64,000 bases of DNA from Streptomyces antimycoticus. GTDB lineage: Bacteria > Actinomycetota > Actinomycetes > Streptomycetales > Streptomycetaceae. A program made the translations under genes and the position numbers. The stretch is taken from contig NZ_BJHV01000001.1 in NCBI RefSeq assembly GCF_005405925.1, positions 3,720,001 to 3,784,000 on the forward strand. The letters run 5' to 3'. Each line of letters starts with the position of its first letter. Within the stretch, counting starts at the first letter, position 1. Positions 10,725 to 17,754 of the stretch are shown here, piece after piece. The notes beneath the pieces are model-generated. The model worked only from the letters and a program-made list of their open reading frames with translations. It ran no database searches and was not told the DNA's origin.

Positions 10725-11660
10725 ATGGATCAAAACGCCGACCCCGCGGCCGTCCCGCCCGCACAGCGGTCGAGTGAGTTGCTGCGGTATCCGCCCGATG
10801 CGCGGCTGCTGATCGTCAACTGCGATGACTTCGGCATGTATCCAGCGATCAACGCCGCGGTGATCGAGTCGATCGAAGAGGGCATCGCCAGTTCATGCAG
10901 TCTGATGGTCCCGTGCCCCGCGGCGGCGCAGGCCATGGAACTGCTCAGCCGACGGCCCCGGATCCCGTTCGGCATCCATCTCACCCTGGTGTGCGAGATG
11001 CCCGACCACCGGTGGGGGCCGATCGCCGCGAGGGAACGCGTTCCCTCGTTGCTGGACCCCGCGGGTGAACTGTTCCCGCCGACGCCCGCCGGACGCGCGG
11101 CTCTGCTGGGCCGGGCCCGGCTCGAGGAGATCGAGCTCGAATTCCGCGCCCAGATCAATGCCGTCGCCGACGCCGGGCTCGCGCCGACCCATCTGGACTT
11201 CCACTGCCTGGCCGATGGCGGCCGCGACGACATCCTCGATCTGACGGTAGGGCTGGCCGCGGAGTACGGCCTCGCGGTCCGGGTCTGGCTCGAACCCGCG
11301 CGCCGGAGAATGCGGCACCGCGGGCTGCCGGTCATCGACAACGACTTCCTGGATAGCTTCTCGCTCGCCATTGAAGGAAAGGCGGCCCGATACGTTCGGA
11401 TGCTGCGCGACCTGCCCGCCGGGCTCAATGAATGGGCGGTGCACCCGAGCGTGGGAGACAAGGAGTCACAGGCCGTCGACGATGGCTGGCGCGTGCGCCG
11501 GACGGACTACGAGTTCCTGATATCGCCGCAGGCCCGTGAAATCCTCCAGCAGGAGGACATCACCGTGATCGACTACCGGACGATCCAGCACGTCTGGGGC
11601 ATGACGGTGGCGCCGGAGAGGACCGCCGAGGCCCTCACTCGGCGTGTGCCAGGGCCTTGA
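10725..11660 (+). CDS. ChbG/HpnK-family (YdjC-like) polysaccharide deacetylase
   Basis: A 311-residue cytosolic protein. The metal-site motif VNCDDFGM near residue 30, GIHLTLVCEM, and THLDFHCLADG are the signatures of the YdjC/ChbG carbohydrate deacetylases, which remove N-acetyl groups from chito-oligosaccharides or related sugars. The catalytic Asp pair and metal-binding His residues all look present. No chitin or sugar-uptake genes are adjacent, so the substrate is unknown. Its last 26 bases overlap the 3' end of the convergent DJ-1-like gene. Confidence 0.87.
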   Translation: MDQNADPAAVPPAQRSSELLRYPPDARLLIVNCDDFGMYPAINAAVIESIEEGIASSCSLMVPCPAAAQAMELLSRRPRIPFGIHLTLVCEMPDHRWGPIAARERVPSLLDPAGELFPPTPAGRAALLGRARLEEIELEFRAQINAVADAGLAPTHLDFHCLADGGRDDILDLTVGLAAEYGLAVRVWLEPARRRMRHRGLPVIDNDFLDSFSLAIEGKAARYVRMLRDLPAGLNEWAVHPSVGDKESQAVDDGWRVRRTDYEFLISPQAREILQQEDITVIDYRTIQHVWGMTVAPERTAEALTRRVPGP

Positions 11661-12339
11661 CGAGCTCTTGTGCGAGAGGGCCCGAGGAAGCGGGATTCTG
11701 CCCGGTGAAGAGATTGTGGTCCACGACCGTATAGGGCTCCCAGGCGGGCCCTCGTGAGTACTGGGTGGGCAGCGTCTTCAGCTCGTCCTCCAGCAGCCAC
11801 TTGGCTTTGTCGGCGAGACCGACGCCGGCCTCCTCCTCGTTGCAGAAGCCCGTCAGACGGTAGTCGGCGAAGGGGGTGTCGCCGTTCGCGTCACGGGTGG
11901 CGAGGATAGCGGCGGGGGCGTGGCAGACAATGCCGAGCGGATTGCCCGAAGCGAGTGCCTTCCGCAGCAGTGCCCCGGAGTCGGGGTCGGCCGAGAGGTC
12001 TTGCATCGGACCGTGGCCGCCGGGGTAATAGACCGCGTCATAGTCCTCGAGGCGTACTTCCGTGAGCGCGATGGGATGCCGCAACTCATCCGCCGACTCG
12101 ATGACGGCCTCCTCTTTGAGGGAGTTCTCCTCGCCGCCCGCCATGCGGGCTTCCAGACTCATCGTGTCGACAACCGGAACGACCCCATTCGGAGTTGCCA
12201 CGGTGACTTCGTGTCCGGCGCCGGTGAATACGCGGTAGGGCGCCACGAACTCCTCGGCCCAGTACCCGGTGGGGTGTCGGTGTCCGTCTTTCAGGGTCCA
12301 ATAGCTCGCCCCGGTCAGCACGCACAGGATCTTGGCCAT
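11635..12339 (-). CDS. DJ-1/PfpI family protein, Hsp31-like
   Basis: A 234-residue class I glutamine-amidotransferase-like protein. The nucleophile elbow GIVCHAPAA holds the expected cysteine, and YDAVYYPGGHGPMQDL is the other family hallmark. The N-terminal segment AKILCVLTGASYWTLKDGHRHPTGYWAEEFV resembles the type 1 / Hsp31-like branch, members of which are reported as glyoxalase III-like or protein-repair enzymes; the exact activity is not predictable. The ATG at 12339 has AGGAG upstream (12346-12350); the longer frame to 12486 is rejected. It is downstream of a second DJ-1-type gene in the same direction. Confidence 0.88.
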   Translation of the reverse strand: MAKILCVLTGASYWTLKDGHRHPTGYWAEEFVAPYRVFTGAGHEVTVATPNGVVPVVDTMSLEARMAGGEENSLKEEAVIESADELRHPIALTEVRLEDYDAVYYPGGHGPMQDLSADPDSGALLRKALASGNPLGIVCHAPAAILATRDANGDTPFADYRLTGFCNEEEAGVGLADKAKWLLEDELKTLPTQYSRGPAWEPYTVVDHNLFTGQNPASSGPLAQELVKALAHAE

Positions 12340-12463
12340 GGGACGCTCCTCTGAAGCCGTTGCCCCGGAAAGGGCCCGCGTCCGGGATTGCACATATGGT
12401 GCAAGTCTGAGCAGGCATGCCGGGGGCCGCAACTCGGGGCCGAAAGGCCCCATGCGATGGCGA

Positions 12464-13045
12464 TCAGGAGCTTCGCCAGACCACACCGCGCTGCTCGTAC
12501 TCCATGATGGACTCGACGCTCATGGCGATGGATGCCCCGCACTCCCGGGTGATCATCCATAGCGCCAGATCGATTCCGCTGGTGACACCGCCCGCGGTCA
12601 CCAGGTCCCCATCGTCGACGACTCGCGCGTCGATCACCTTGCCTCCCTGGGCGGCCAGATCGGCCTTGGCGAGGTGGTGTGTCGTGCACGGGCGGCCTTT
12701 GGTCAAGCCTGCCGCGGACAGCACCATGACTCCTGTGCAGACACCGGCGACGATGACTCCGGCCTGCTGTGCCCGTACGAGGTCCCGTAGCACATCCGGA
12801 TCGTTGATCAGCTGATCGCCGCCGCCCGGCACGATCAGAAGATCGGTGTCGGTGGGCTCCCAGGCGGCCGGCACCGTGACCCTGGTGCCGAAGAAGCCTG
12901 TCACCTCGCCAGGAGCCGATGGCCGCACCAGGGTCGTTCGTATCGGGCCGCCCGCCGACTCGGCGTGCCCGAGCACGTCACGCGGCCCTATGAAGTCCTG
13001 CTCCTCCACCCCGTCGTACAGGAGGATCTGAACGCGCAGAGGCAT
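12464..13045 (-). CDS. DJ-1/PfpI family protein, isonitrile hydratase-like
   Basis: A 193-residue protein beginning MPLRVQILLYDGVEEQDFIGP. The motif LLIVPGGGDQLIND is followed by the nucleophile elbow GVCTGVMVLSAAGL with the active cysteine, then a TTHH segment. This combination is closest to the isonitrile hydratase/ThiJ-PfpI subgroup, which hydrates isonitriles to N-formamides, but many such proteins have other or unknown activities. The ATG at 13045 has AAGGAG nine bases upstream. It lies 124 bases upstream of the other DJ-1 gene and may be co-transcribed with it. Confidence 0.87.
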   Translation of the reverse strand: MPLRVQILLYDGVEEQDFIGPRDVLGHAESAGGPIRTTLVRPSAPGEVTGFFGTRVTVPAAWEPTDTDLLIVPGGGDQLINDPDVLRDLVRAQQAGVIVAGVCTGVMVLSAAGLTKGRPCTTHHLAKADLAAQGGKVIDARVVDDGDLVTAGGVTSGIDLALWMITRECGASIAMSVESIMEYEQRGVVWRSS

Positions 13046-13185
13046 CGGCTTGGTCTCCTTGGTCGGTGGAGCGTGGGCCCATATCGCTCTTCGGGAGCGC
13101 CGGCCTGCCCTACTAGTCGGGTGCGCCGGTCGATCAGTTCCCGTGCGGCCACCTGCCGCCACGAAGGCGAGTTGGACATGAGTGA

Positions 13186-13217
13186 GGCGCCAGGGTCAAG
13201 GAAAGACCTCTGGCGCC
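13186..13217 (-). terminator. hairpin terminator downstream of a small ORF
   Basis: GGCGCCAGGGTC pairs with GACC(T)CTGGCGCC around a short A-rich loop on the plus strand. It lies 20 bases beyond the stop codon of the 44-codon ORF on the minus strand and is also 140 bases upstream of the DJ-1-like gene start, so it could end a small transcript. Confidence 0.5.
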
Positions 13218-13236
13218 CCACCCGCGGCCGAGCCGC

Positions 13237-13371
13237 TCAGTCGTGACGTAGAGCCTCAACGATCGCTGCCCAGACGGCTCGCGCCGCTAGGGATACCGCG
13301 AAGCGCTCCACGAGACTGCCGCGCCACCTTTTTCCCTTTTTGACGGACGACCTGAAAAAGCCGACCACCAT
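13237..13371 (-). CDS. possible small basic protein (44 aa)
   Basis: A candidate small gene: ATG at 13371 with GGGAGG eight to nine bases upstream, 44 residues (MVVGFFRSSVKKGKRWRG... ending EALRHD), basic at the N-terminus with a likely amphipathic C-terminal helix. A hairpin terminator follows the stop. Codon third positions are less GC-rich than in neighbouring genes, which weakens the case, although an open frame in the same phase runs further upstream. I do not recognise a family. Confidence 0.38.
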   Translation of the reverse strand: MVVGFFRSSVKKGKRWRGSLVERFAVSLAARAVWAAIVEALRHD

Positions 13372-13587
13372 CACCACCACCTCCCAGGGGTTCCACCCAC
13401 CGCCCTCTGCGACAGGCCCGTCCCTCCCCCTTCGGGGCAGGCCAACCTGACAGCGGTGAGGAACCACACCTCGTCCGTGGTGACAGACTCCAAGGTACAA
13501 CTGGAACCAGGTGATCGGTAGTTGGCGCAGAGGGGTCGCGGCTCACCGACACGGACGCCAAGCGGCCGTGACCGGCCCGACAGTGCC

Positions 13588-13593
13588 TAAGCT
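13588..13593 (+). promoter_or_regulatory. predicted -10 for the GNAT gene (leaderless)
   Basis: TAAGCT (TANNNT) lies exactly six bases before the GTG start at 13600, and no ribosome binding site is visible, so the mRNA would begin at or next to the start codon. Confidence 0.45.
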
Positions 13594-13599
13594 TTCGCC

Positions 13600-14130
13600 G
13601 TGACCGACACGACACCTCGCATATACGTCAGACCGGGCAGCCTCGCCGACGCACCGGCCATCTTGGACATGCTCGATTCCGCGGTGGCCTGGATGAACGC
13701 TCGGGGCAACACCGAGCAGTGGGGCACGACGCCGTATTCGCAGAAGACGGGCGGGGTGGCGCGAGTCCAGCGGTACACGACCGAGAATGCCCCGTATATC
13801 GCGGAGTTGGACGGAACGCCTGTCGGGGCCATGGTGCTGGACTCCGGGCCCAGCCCACAGGTGCCGATCGCACCGGCCGGCGAACCCGAGCGGTACGTCC
13901 GACTGCTGGTCTCCGACCGACAGCGCGCCGGCCTGGGCATCGGGGCGGCGCTGCTGGCCCATGCCGTCGAGGAGACCCGGCGGGCCGGGGTGGGGCTGCT
14001 GCGGGTCGACTGCTGGGCGGGCGGCGGGGGCGGACTGGTCGCGTTCTACGAGCGCAACGGTTTCACCGCCACCGACCGGTTCCTGTCCGGGTCCTGGCCC
14101 GGACAGGTGCTGGCCCGGCGGGTCGACTGA
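13600..14130 (+). CDS. GNAT family N-acetyltransferase
   Basis: A 176-residue Gcn5-related acetyltransferase. The acetyl-CoA binding motif A is visible as VRLLVSDRQRAGLGIGAALLAHA, and the C-terminal LVAFYERNGFTATDRF is the usual motif B/end-of-domain segment. The start is GTG at 13600. The acceptor (small molecule, antibiotic or protein N-terminus) cannot be told. It ends about 210 bases before the regulator-exporter operon, in the same direction, with an array of inverted repeats in between. Confidence 0.88.
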   Translation: MTDTTPRIYVRPGSLADAPAILDMLDSAVAWMNARGNTEQWGTTPYSQKTGGVARVQRYTTENAPYIAELDGTPVGAMVLDSGPSPQVPIAPAGEPERYVRLLVSDRQRAGLGIGAALLAHAVEETRRAGVGLLRVDCWAGGGGGLVAFYERNGFTATDRFLSGSWPGQVLARRVD

Positions 14131-14159
14131 CGGCACGGGCAGGGCAGAGCGGGGCAGGG

Positions 14160-14187
14160 TGCCACAGTGGCATCACCCGGTGCCACT
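14160..14187. repeat. TGCCAC/GTGGCA half-site cluster upstream of RHH operon
   Basis: TGCCAC-A-GTGGCA (14160-14172) is a perfect 6+1+6 inverted repeat; the same GTGGCA then forms a second inverted repeat with TGCCAC at 14181-14186. A related imperfect dyad, TGGCACCG...CGGCGCCA around ATTG-ACG-CAAT, lies at 14217-14245. The half-sites match those of the perfect palindrome at 14316. Confidence 0.55.
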
Positions 14188-14315
14188 GGAGGCGCCAGGG
14201 CGGCCTCGACTCCACATGGCACCGCATTGACGCAATCCGGCGCCAACGCGTTTCTCCAGGCCAGAGCCGTTCAATGAACCCCGCCCCACGACCACCCCCC
14301 TCTCGGCCTTGCGCA

Positions 14316-14334
14316 TGGCACCACCGTGGTGCCA
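14316..14334. promoter_or_regulatory. perfect 19-bp palindrome, candidate operator of the RHH regulator
   Basis: TGGCACCAC-C-GTGGTGCCA is a perfect 9+1+9 inverted repeat ending ten bases before the ATG at 14345. Ribbon-helix-helix proteins usually bind such short repeats in their own promoters as dimers of dimers, so autoregulation is the likely reading. That is inference from position and symmetry. Confidence 0.65.
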
Positions 14335-14344
14335 CTATGGCGTC

Positions 14345-14875
14345 ATGGACCTCACGCCGTATGTCGACAACCTCCGCCGCGAACTCGCGGTGGCCGCCGA
14401 AGCCGGCGGCGAAGAAGCTCGCGAGCTGGCCGAGCGGCTCACCGCTCCTCTGGAGTCGGCGACCCGGCTGACGATGCTCAATGTGCTCTCCGCCGCGATG
14501 GACGAGATCACCCGTGAACTCGCCCCCGGCTCGGTCGACGTACGGCTGCGCGGGCTCGACCCCGACTTCGTGGTGACGCGGCCGGAGGGCGACGAGGCGC
14601 ACGAGGGCAAGAGCGGACCCGCCGAGCCGCTCAAGGCACCGGCCCCGGCACCCGCCGACGGCGACGACGGCGGCACCGCCCGCGTCAATCTGCGGCTGCC
14701 CGCCCACCTCAAGGCGCGCGCCGAGGAGGCCGCGAACCGCGAGGGCCTGTCGGTCAACGCCTGGCTGGTACGAGCCGTGTCGGCCGCGGTCGACGGCGGC
14801 ACCCCGTCACGTACGACCGAGCAGCCCCGCACCACCCGCACCGTCGGGCAGAGCTTCACGGGCTGGGTGCGCTAA
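14345..14875 (+). CDS. ribbon-helix-helix (HicB/Arc-like) regulator
   Basis: A 176-residue protein. The C-terminal half has a ribbon-helix-helix signature, RVNLRLPAHLKARAEEAANREGLSVNAWLVRAV: a beta strand, then two helices, as in HicB/Arc DNA-binding domains. The N-terminal 80 residues (LTPYVDNLRRELAVAAEAGGEEARELAERL) are helical and probably mediate oligomerisation or sensing. It is often labelled a HicB-family antitoxin, but no HicA toxin is adjacent, so a stand-alone repressor of the downstream exporter operon fits better. The ATG at 14345 is chosen over 14309 because the upstream codons lie inside the palindrome. Confidence 0.83.
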   Translation: MDLTPYVDNLRRELAVAAEAGGEEARELAERLTAPLESATRLTMLNVLSAAMDEITRELAPGSVDVRLRGLDPDFVVTRPEGDEAHEGKSGPAEPLKAPAPAPADGDDGGTARVNLRLPAHLKARAEEAANREGLSVNAWLVRAVSAAVDGGTPSRTTEQPRTTRTVGQSFTGWVR

Positions 14876-14970
14876 CCGCGGCCCGCCTACCCCACTTCGC
14901 CCACCCCACTTCTCCCACACCACGTCCCACCAGCAGGGACGCCACGAAGACCCAAGAGGACGGGACAGCC

Positions 14971-15828
14971 ATGCCTTCTTTCGACGCTCCCTTCGACACT
15001 CCCGAGCCGATCTCGGTCACCGCCCATGTGGAAGCCGGATCCATCCGGTTCATCGCCGCCGACCGGCTCGACACCCTTGTCGACGTGCGGCCCCGCGACC
15101 CGAAGAAGGACCAGGACGTACGGGCGGCCGAACAGTCCGAAGTGCGGTACGCGAGTGGTCTGTTGACCATCCGGACACCGAAGCAGCGCTATCTCATCGG
15201 GCGCACCGGCACCGTCGATGTGACGGTCGAACTGCCCACCGGCTCGCAGGTGGAGATGACGGGCGCCTGGGCCCAGGTGCACGGCGAGGGGCGGCTCGGC
15301 GAGGTCCGGGTGAAGACCTCGTCGGGCGATGTCCGCCTCGACACCACCGGGCCGCTGCACCTGATCGCGTCCCACGGCACCATCACCGTGGACCGCGTCG
15401 AGGGGCCCGCCGAGATCACCACCAGCTCCGGCAGCCTGCGCGTCGGTGCCATCAACGGCGCGGGCGTCCTGAAGAACTCCCACGGCACCACGACCGTCGG
15501 CGACGCCCTGGGCGAACTGCGGGTGAGCGGCGCCAACGGCGACATCTTCATCGGGCACGCCGAGGGCTCGGTCACCGCCACCACCGCCCACGGCGCCGTG
15601 CGCCTCGATGAGGTCGCGCGCGGCACCGTCCAGTTGGAGACCTCCTACGGCGCCATCGATGTCGGCATCCGCGAGGGCACCGCCGCCTGGCTCGACGTCA
15701 GCTCGAGCGCCGGCCAGGTGGTCAACGCGCTCACCGCGTCCGAGAGCCCGGACACGTCCGAGGACACCGCCGAGGTCAGGGCCCGTACCCGCTTCGGCAA
15801 CATCAACATCCGCCGTGCCCGGGCCTGA
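14971..15828 (+). CDS. DUF4097 family beta-strand repeat protein
   Basis: A 285-residue protein starting MPSFDAPFDTPEPISVTAHVEAGSIRF. It is built from repeated beta strands with Gly/Asp/Thr turns (for example VKTSSGDVRLDTTGPLHLIASHGTITVDRVEGPAEITTSS), the pattern of the adhesin-like DUF4097 fold. There is no signal peptide, so it is probably cytoplasmic or associated with the exporter. It lies 95 bases after the RHH gene and 66 bases before the ATPase gene in one operon. Its biochemical role is not known; DUF4097 genes are often linked to regulators and transporters. Confidence 0.88.
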   Translation: MPSFDAPFDTPEPISVTAHVEAGSIRFIAADRLDTLVDVRPRDPKKDQDVRAAEQSEVRYASGLLTIRTPKQRYLIGRTGTVDVTVELPTGSQVEMTGAWAQVHGEGRLGEVRVKTSSGDVRLDTTGPLHLIASHGTITVDRVEGPAEITTSSGSLRVGAINGAGVLKNSHGTTTVGDALGELRVSGANGDIFIGHAEGSVTATTAHGAVRLDEVARGTVQLETSYGAIDVGIREGTAAWLDVSSSAGQVVNALTASESPDTSEDTAEVRARTRFGNINIRRARA

Positions 15829-15894
15829 CCCGCCCCCTCTCCCGACAACCAAGATCACTTCACCGCTCACCACGCCTTCGAAGGGGAGGGCCCC

Positions 15895-16902
15895 ATGCAT
15901 TCATCTGTCATGCCCACGTCCAGGCAGGGCGGCGGCCAGCAGCCGCCCGCCGCCGTCTCCACCGCCGATCTGCGCAAGTCGTACGGCGACAAGACCGTCC
16001 TGGACGGCATCGATCTGCGCATCCCGTCCGGCTCCGTGTTCGCGCTGCTCGGGCCGAACGGCGCCGGAAAGACCACCACCGTGCAGATCCTGTCCACGCT
16101 GATCGCGGCCGACGGCGGCCAGGCCCAGGTCGCGGGCCACGACGTCGCCACCTCACCGGAGGGAGTGCGTGCCGCGATCGGTGTCACCGGGCAGTTCGCC
16201 GCACTCGACGACCTGCTCACCGCCGAGGAGAACGTGCTCCTCATGGCCGACCTGCTGCGCCTGGGCAAGCGCGAAGGACGCAGGCGGGCCAAGGAGCTGC
16301 TGGAGCGGTTCGACATCGCGGACGTCGCGCACAAGCGCGCCGCCTTCTTCTCCGGCGGTATGCGGCGCCGCCTCGACCTCGCCATGACGCTGGTCGGCGA
16401 CCCGCAGGTGATCTTCCTCGACGAGCCGACGACCGGGCTCGACCCGCGCAGCCGCCGCACCATGTGGGAGACCGTGCGCTCGCTGGTCGCCGACGGCGTC
16501 ACCGTCTTCCTCACCACCCAATACCTGGAAGAGGCCGACCAACTGGCGGACCGGATCGCCGTGCTCGACGGCGGCCGGATCGTCGCCGAGGGCACCGCGG
16601 ACGAGCTCAAGGCGCAGATCCCCGGCAGCCATGTACGCCTGCGGTTCACCGACCCCGACGAGTACGAGCGCGCGGCCGCCGCCTTCCCCGAGGCGGCCCG
16701 GGACGATGAGCAGCTCGCCCTGCGTGTCGCGGGCGACGGCGATCTCGACGCGCTGCGCGCCTTGTTCGACCGGCTCGACGCCGCGGGTATCCGCGCCGCC
16801 GACTTCTCCGTGCACACCCCCGACCTCGACGACGTGTTCCTCGCCCTGACCGGCGACGGCAGCACCAACACCGCGCTCCACGCGAAGGAGACCCTGCGAT
16901 GA
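15895..16902 (+). CDS. ABC transporter ATP-binding protein, DrrA family
   Basis: A 335-residue ATPase of the daunorubicin-resistance (DrrA) family. Walker A is GPNGAGKTTT, the signature is FSGGMRRRLDLAM, Walker B is VIFLDEPTTGLD, and the C-terminal extension with PDLDDVFLALTGD is characteristic of DrrA-type ATPases. The start ATG at 15895 has GGGGAGG upstream. Its stop overlaps the permease start as ATGA, indicating translational coupling. It should energise export of a hydrophobic compound or lipid; the substrate is unknown. Confidence 0.94.
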   Translation: MHSSVMPTSRQGGGQQPPAAVSTADLRKSYGDKTVLDGIDLRIPSGSVFALLGPNGAGKTTTVQILSTLIAADGGQAQVAGHDVATSPEGVRAAIGVTGQFAALDDLLTAEENVLLMADLLRLGKREGRRRAKELLERFDIADVAHKRAAFFSGGMRRRLDLAMTLVGDPQVIFLDEPTTGLDPRSRRTMWETVRSLVADGVTVFLTTQYLEEADQLADRIAVLDGGRIVAEGTADELKAQIPGSHVRLRFTDPDEYERAAAAFPEAARDDEQLALRVAGDGDLDALRALFDRLDAAGIRAADFSVHTPDLDDVFLALTGDGSTNTALHAKETLR

Positions 16903-17681
16903 GCACGCTCAGCTACGCCGTGCACGACTCGATGACGATGCTGCGGCGCAATATCAAGCACGCGCTGCGCTATCCGGGCGTCTCGCTGGGCGCCTCCATG
17001 ATGCCCATCATGATGCTGCTGCTGTTCGTGTACGCCTTCGGCGACTCGATCGGCTCCGGTATGGGCGGCGGCCGGGACGCGTATCTGAACTATCTGACGC
17101 CCGGCATCATCATCATGGGGGTGGCCGCCGGGTCGATGTCGACCTCGATCGCGGTCTGCACCGATATGACCGAGGGCATCATCAACCGCTTCCGCACCAT
17201 GAACATCACGCGCTCGTCGTTCATGACGGGCCATGTCGTCGGCAGCGTCCTCACGACGATGGTGAGCCTCGTCCTGGTGGTGGGCGTCGCCCTCGCCATC
17301 GGCTTCCGGCCGGACGCCAATCCGCTGGAGTGGCTGGCCGCCGCCGGCCTCCTCACGGCCATCGCGTTCGCCGTGACATGGCTGTCGTGCGCGCTCGGCC
17401 TGATCTCCAAGACGGTGGAGTCCGCGAGCAACAAACCGCTGCTGGTCCAGTTCCTGCCGTTCCTGGGCTCCGCGTTCGTACCGGCCGAGTCGATGTCCCC
17501 GGGCCTGCGCTGGTTCGCCGAGTACCAGCCGTTCACACCGATGACCGAGACACTGCGCGGTCTGCTCTCCGGCTCGGAGATCGGCAACGACGGCTGGGTC
17601 TCGCTCGCCTGGTGCGCCGGGATCGCCCTGGTCGGCTACGTCTGGTCGCGCTCGCTCTTCAACAGCAACACCAAGCGCTGA
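16899..17681 (+). CDS. ABC-2 type transporter permease, DrrB family
   Basis: A 260-residue integral membrane protein with about six hydrophobic segments (for example SMMPIMMLLLFVYAFG, IIIMGVAAGSM, a segment near VVGVALAIGF, and a C-terminal ALVGYVWSRSLF). The segment FLPFLGSAFVPAESMSPGLRWFAEYQP is the conserved ABC-2 permease motif of DrrB proteins. It overlaps the upstream ATPase gene by four bases. The pair forms a homodimeric ATPase/permease exporter and is the last gene of the operon before a strong terminator. Confidence 0.93.
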   Translation: MSTLSYAVHDSMTMLRRNIKHALRYPGVSLGASMMPIMMLLLFVYAFGDSIGSGMGGGRDAYLNYLTPGIIIMGVAAGSMSTSIAVCTDMTEGIINRFRTMNITRSSFMTGHVVGSVLTTMVSLVLVVGVALAIGFRPDANPLEWLAAAGLLTAIAFAVTWLSCALGLISKTVESASNKPLLVQFLPFLGSAFVPAESMSPGLRWFAEYQPFTPMTETLRGLLSGSEIGNDGWVSLAWCAGIALVGYVWSRSLFNSNTKR

Positions 17682-17689
17682 GCACCGGA

Positions 17690-17748
17690 ACACACCCGGG
17701 CGGGGTGGCCACTCATCGACGGGGAGTGGCCACCCCGCCCGGGTGTGT
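17690..17748. terminator. very strong bidirectional terminator between the exporter operon and comEC
   Basis: A perfect 24-bp stem (17690-17713 with 17725-17748) and an 11-base loop separate two convergent operons. It starts eight bases after the permease stop and ends seven bases before the comEC stop, so it probably serves both strands. Confidence 0.9.
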
Positions 17749-17754
17749 CCGCGC

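Larger units (their letters stand above)
13046..13599. other. 554-base gap between DJ-1-like gene and GNAT gene
   Basis: This divergent gap contains one plausible small ORF (13237-13371, minus) with a hairpin just downstream, a run of T-rich codons near 13328-13342 that is less GC-rich than the surroundings, and the putative promoter of the GNAT gene. I see no other gene, RNA or repeat here. Confidence 0.5.

Noticed and set aside
14345..14875. HicAB toxin-antitoxin system
   Set aside because: The RHH protein is HicB-like, but no HicA or other toxin ORF is adjacent. The neighbours are an acetyltransferase and an exporter operon.
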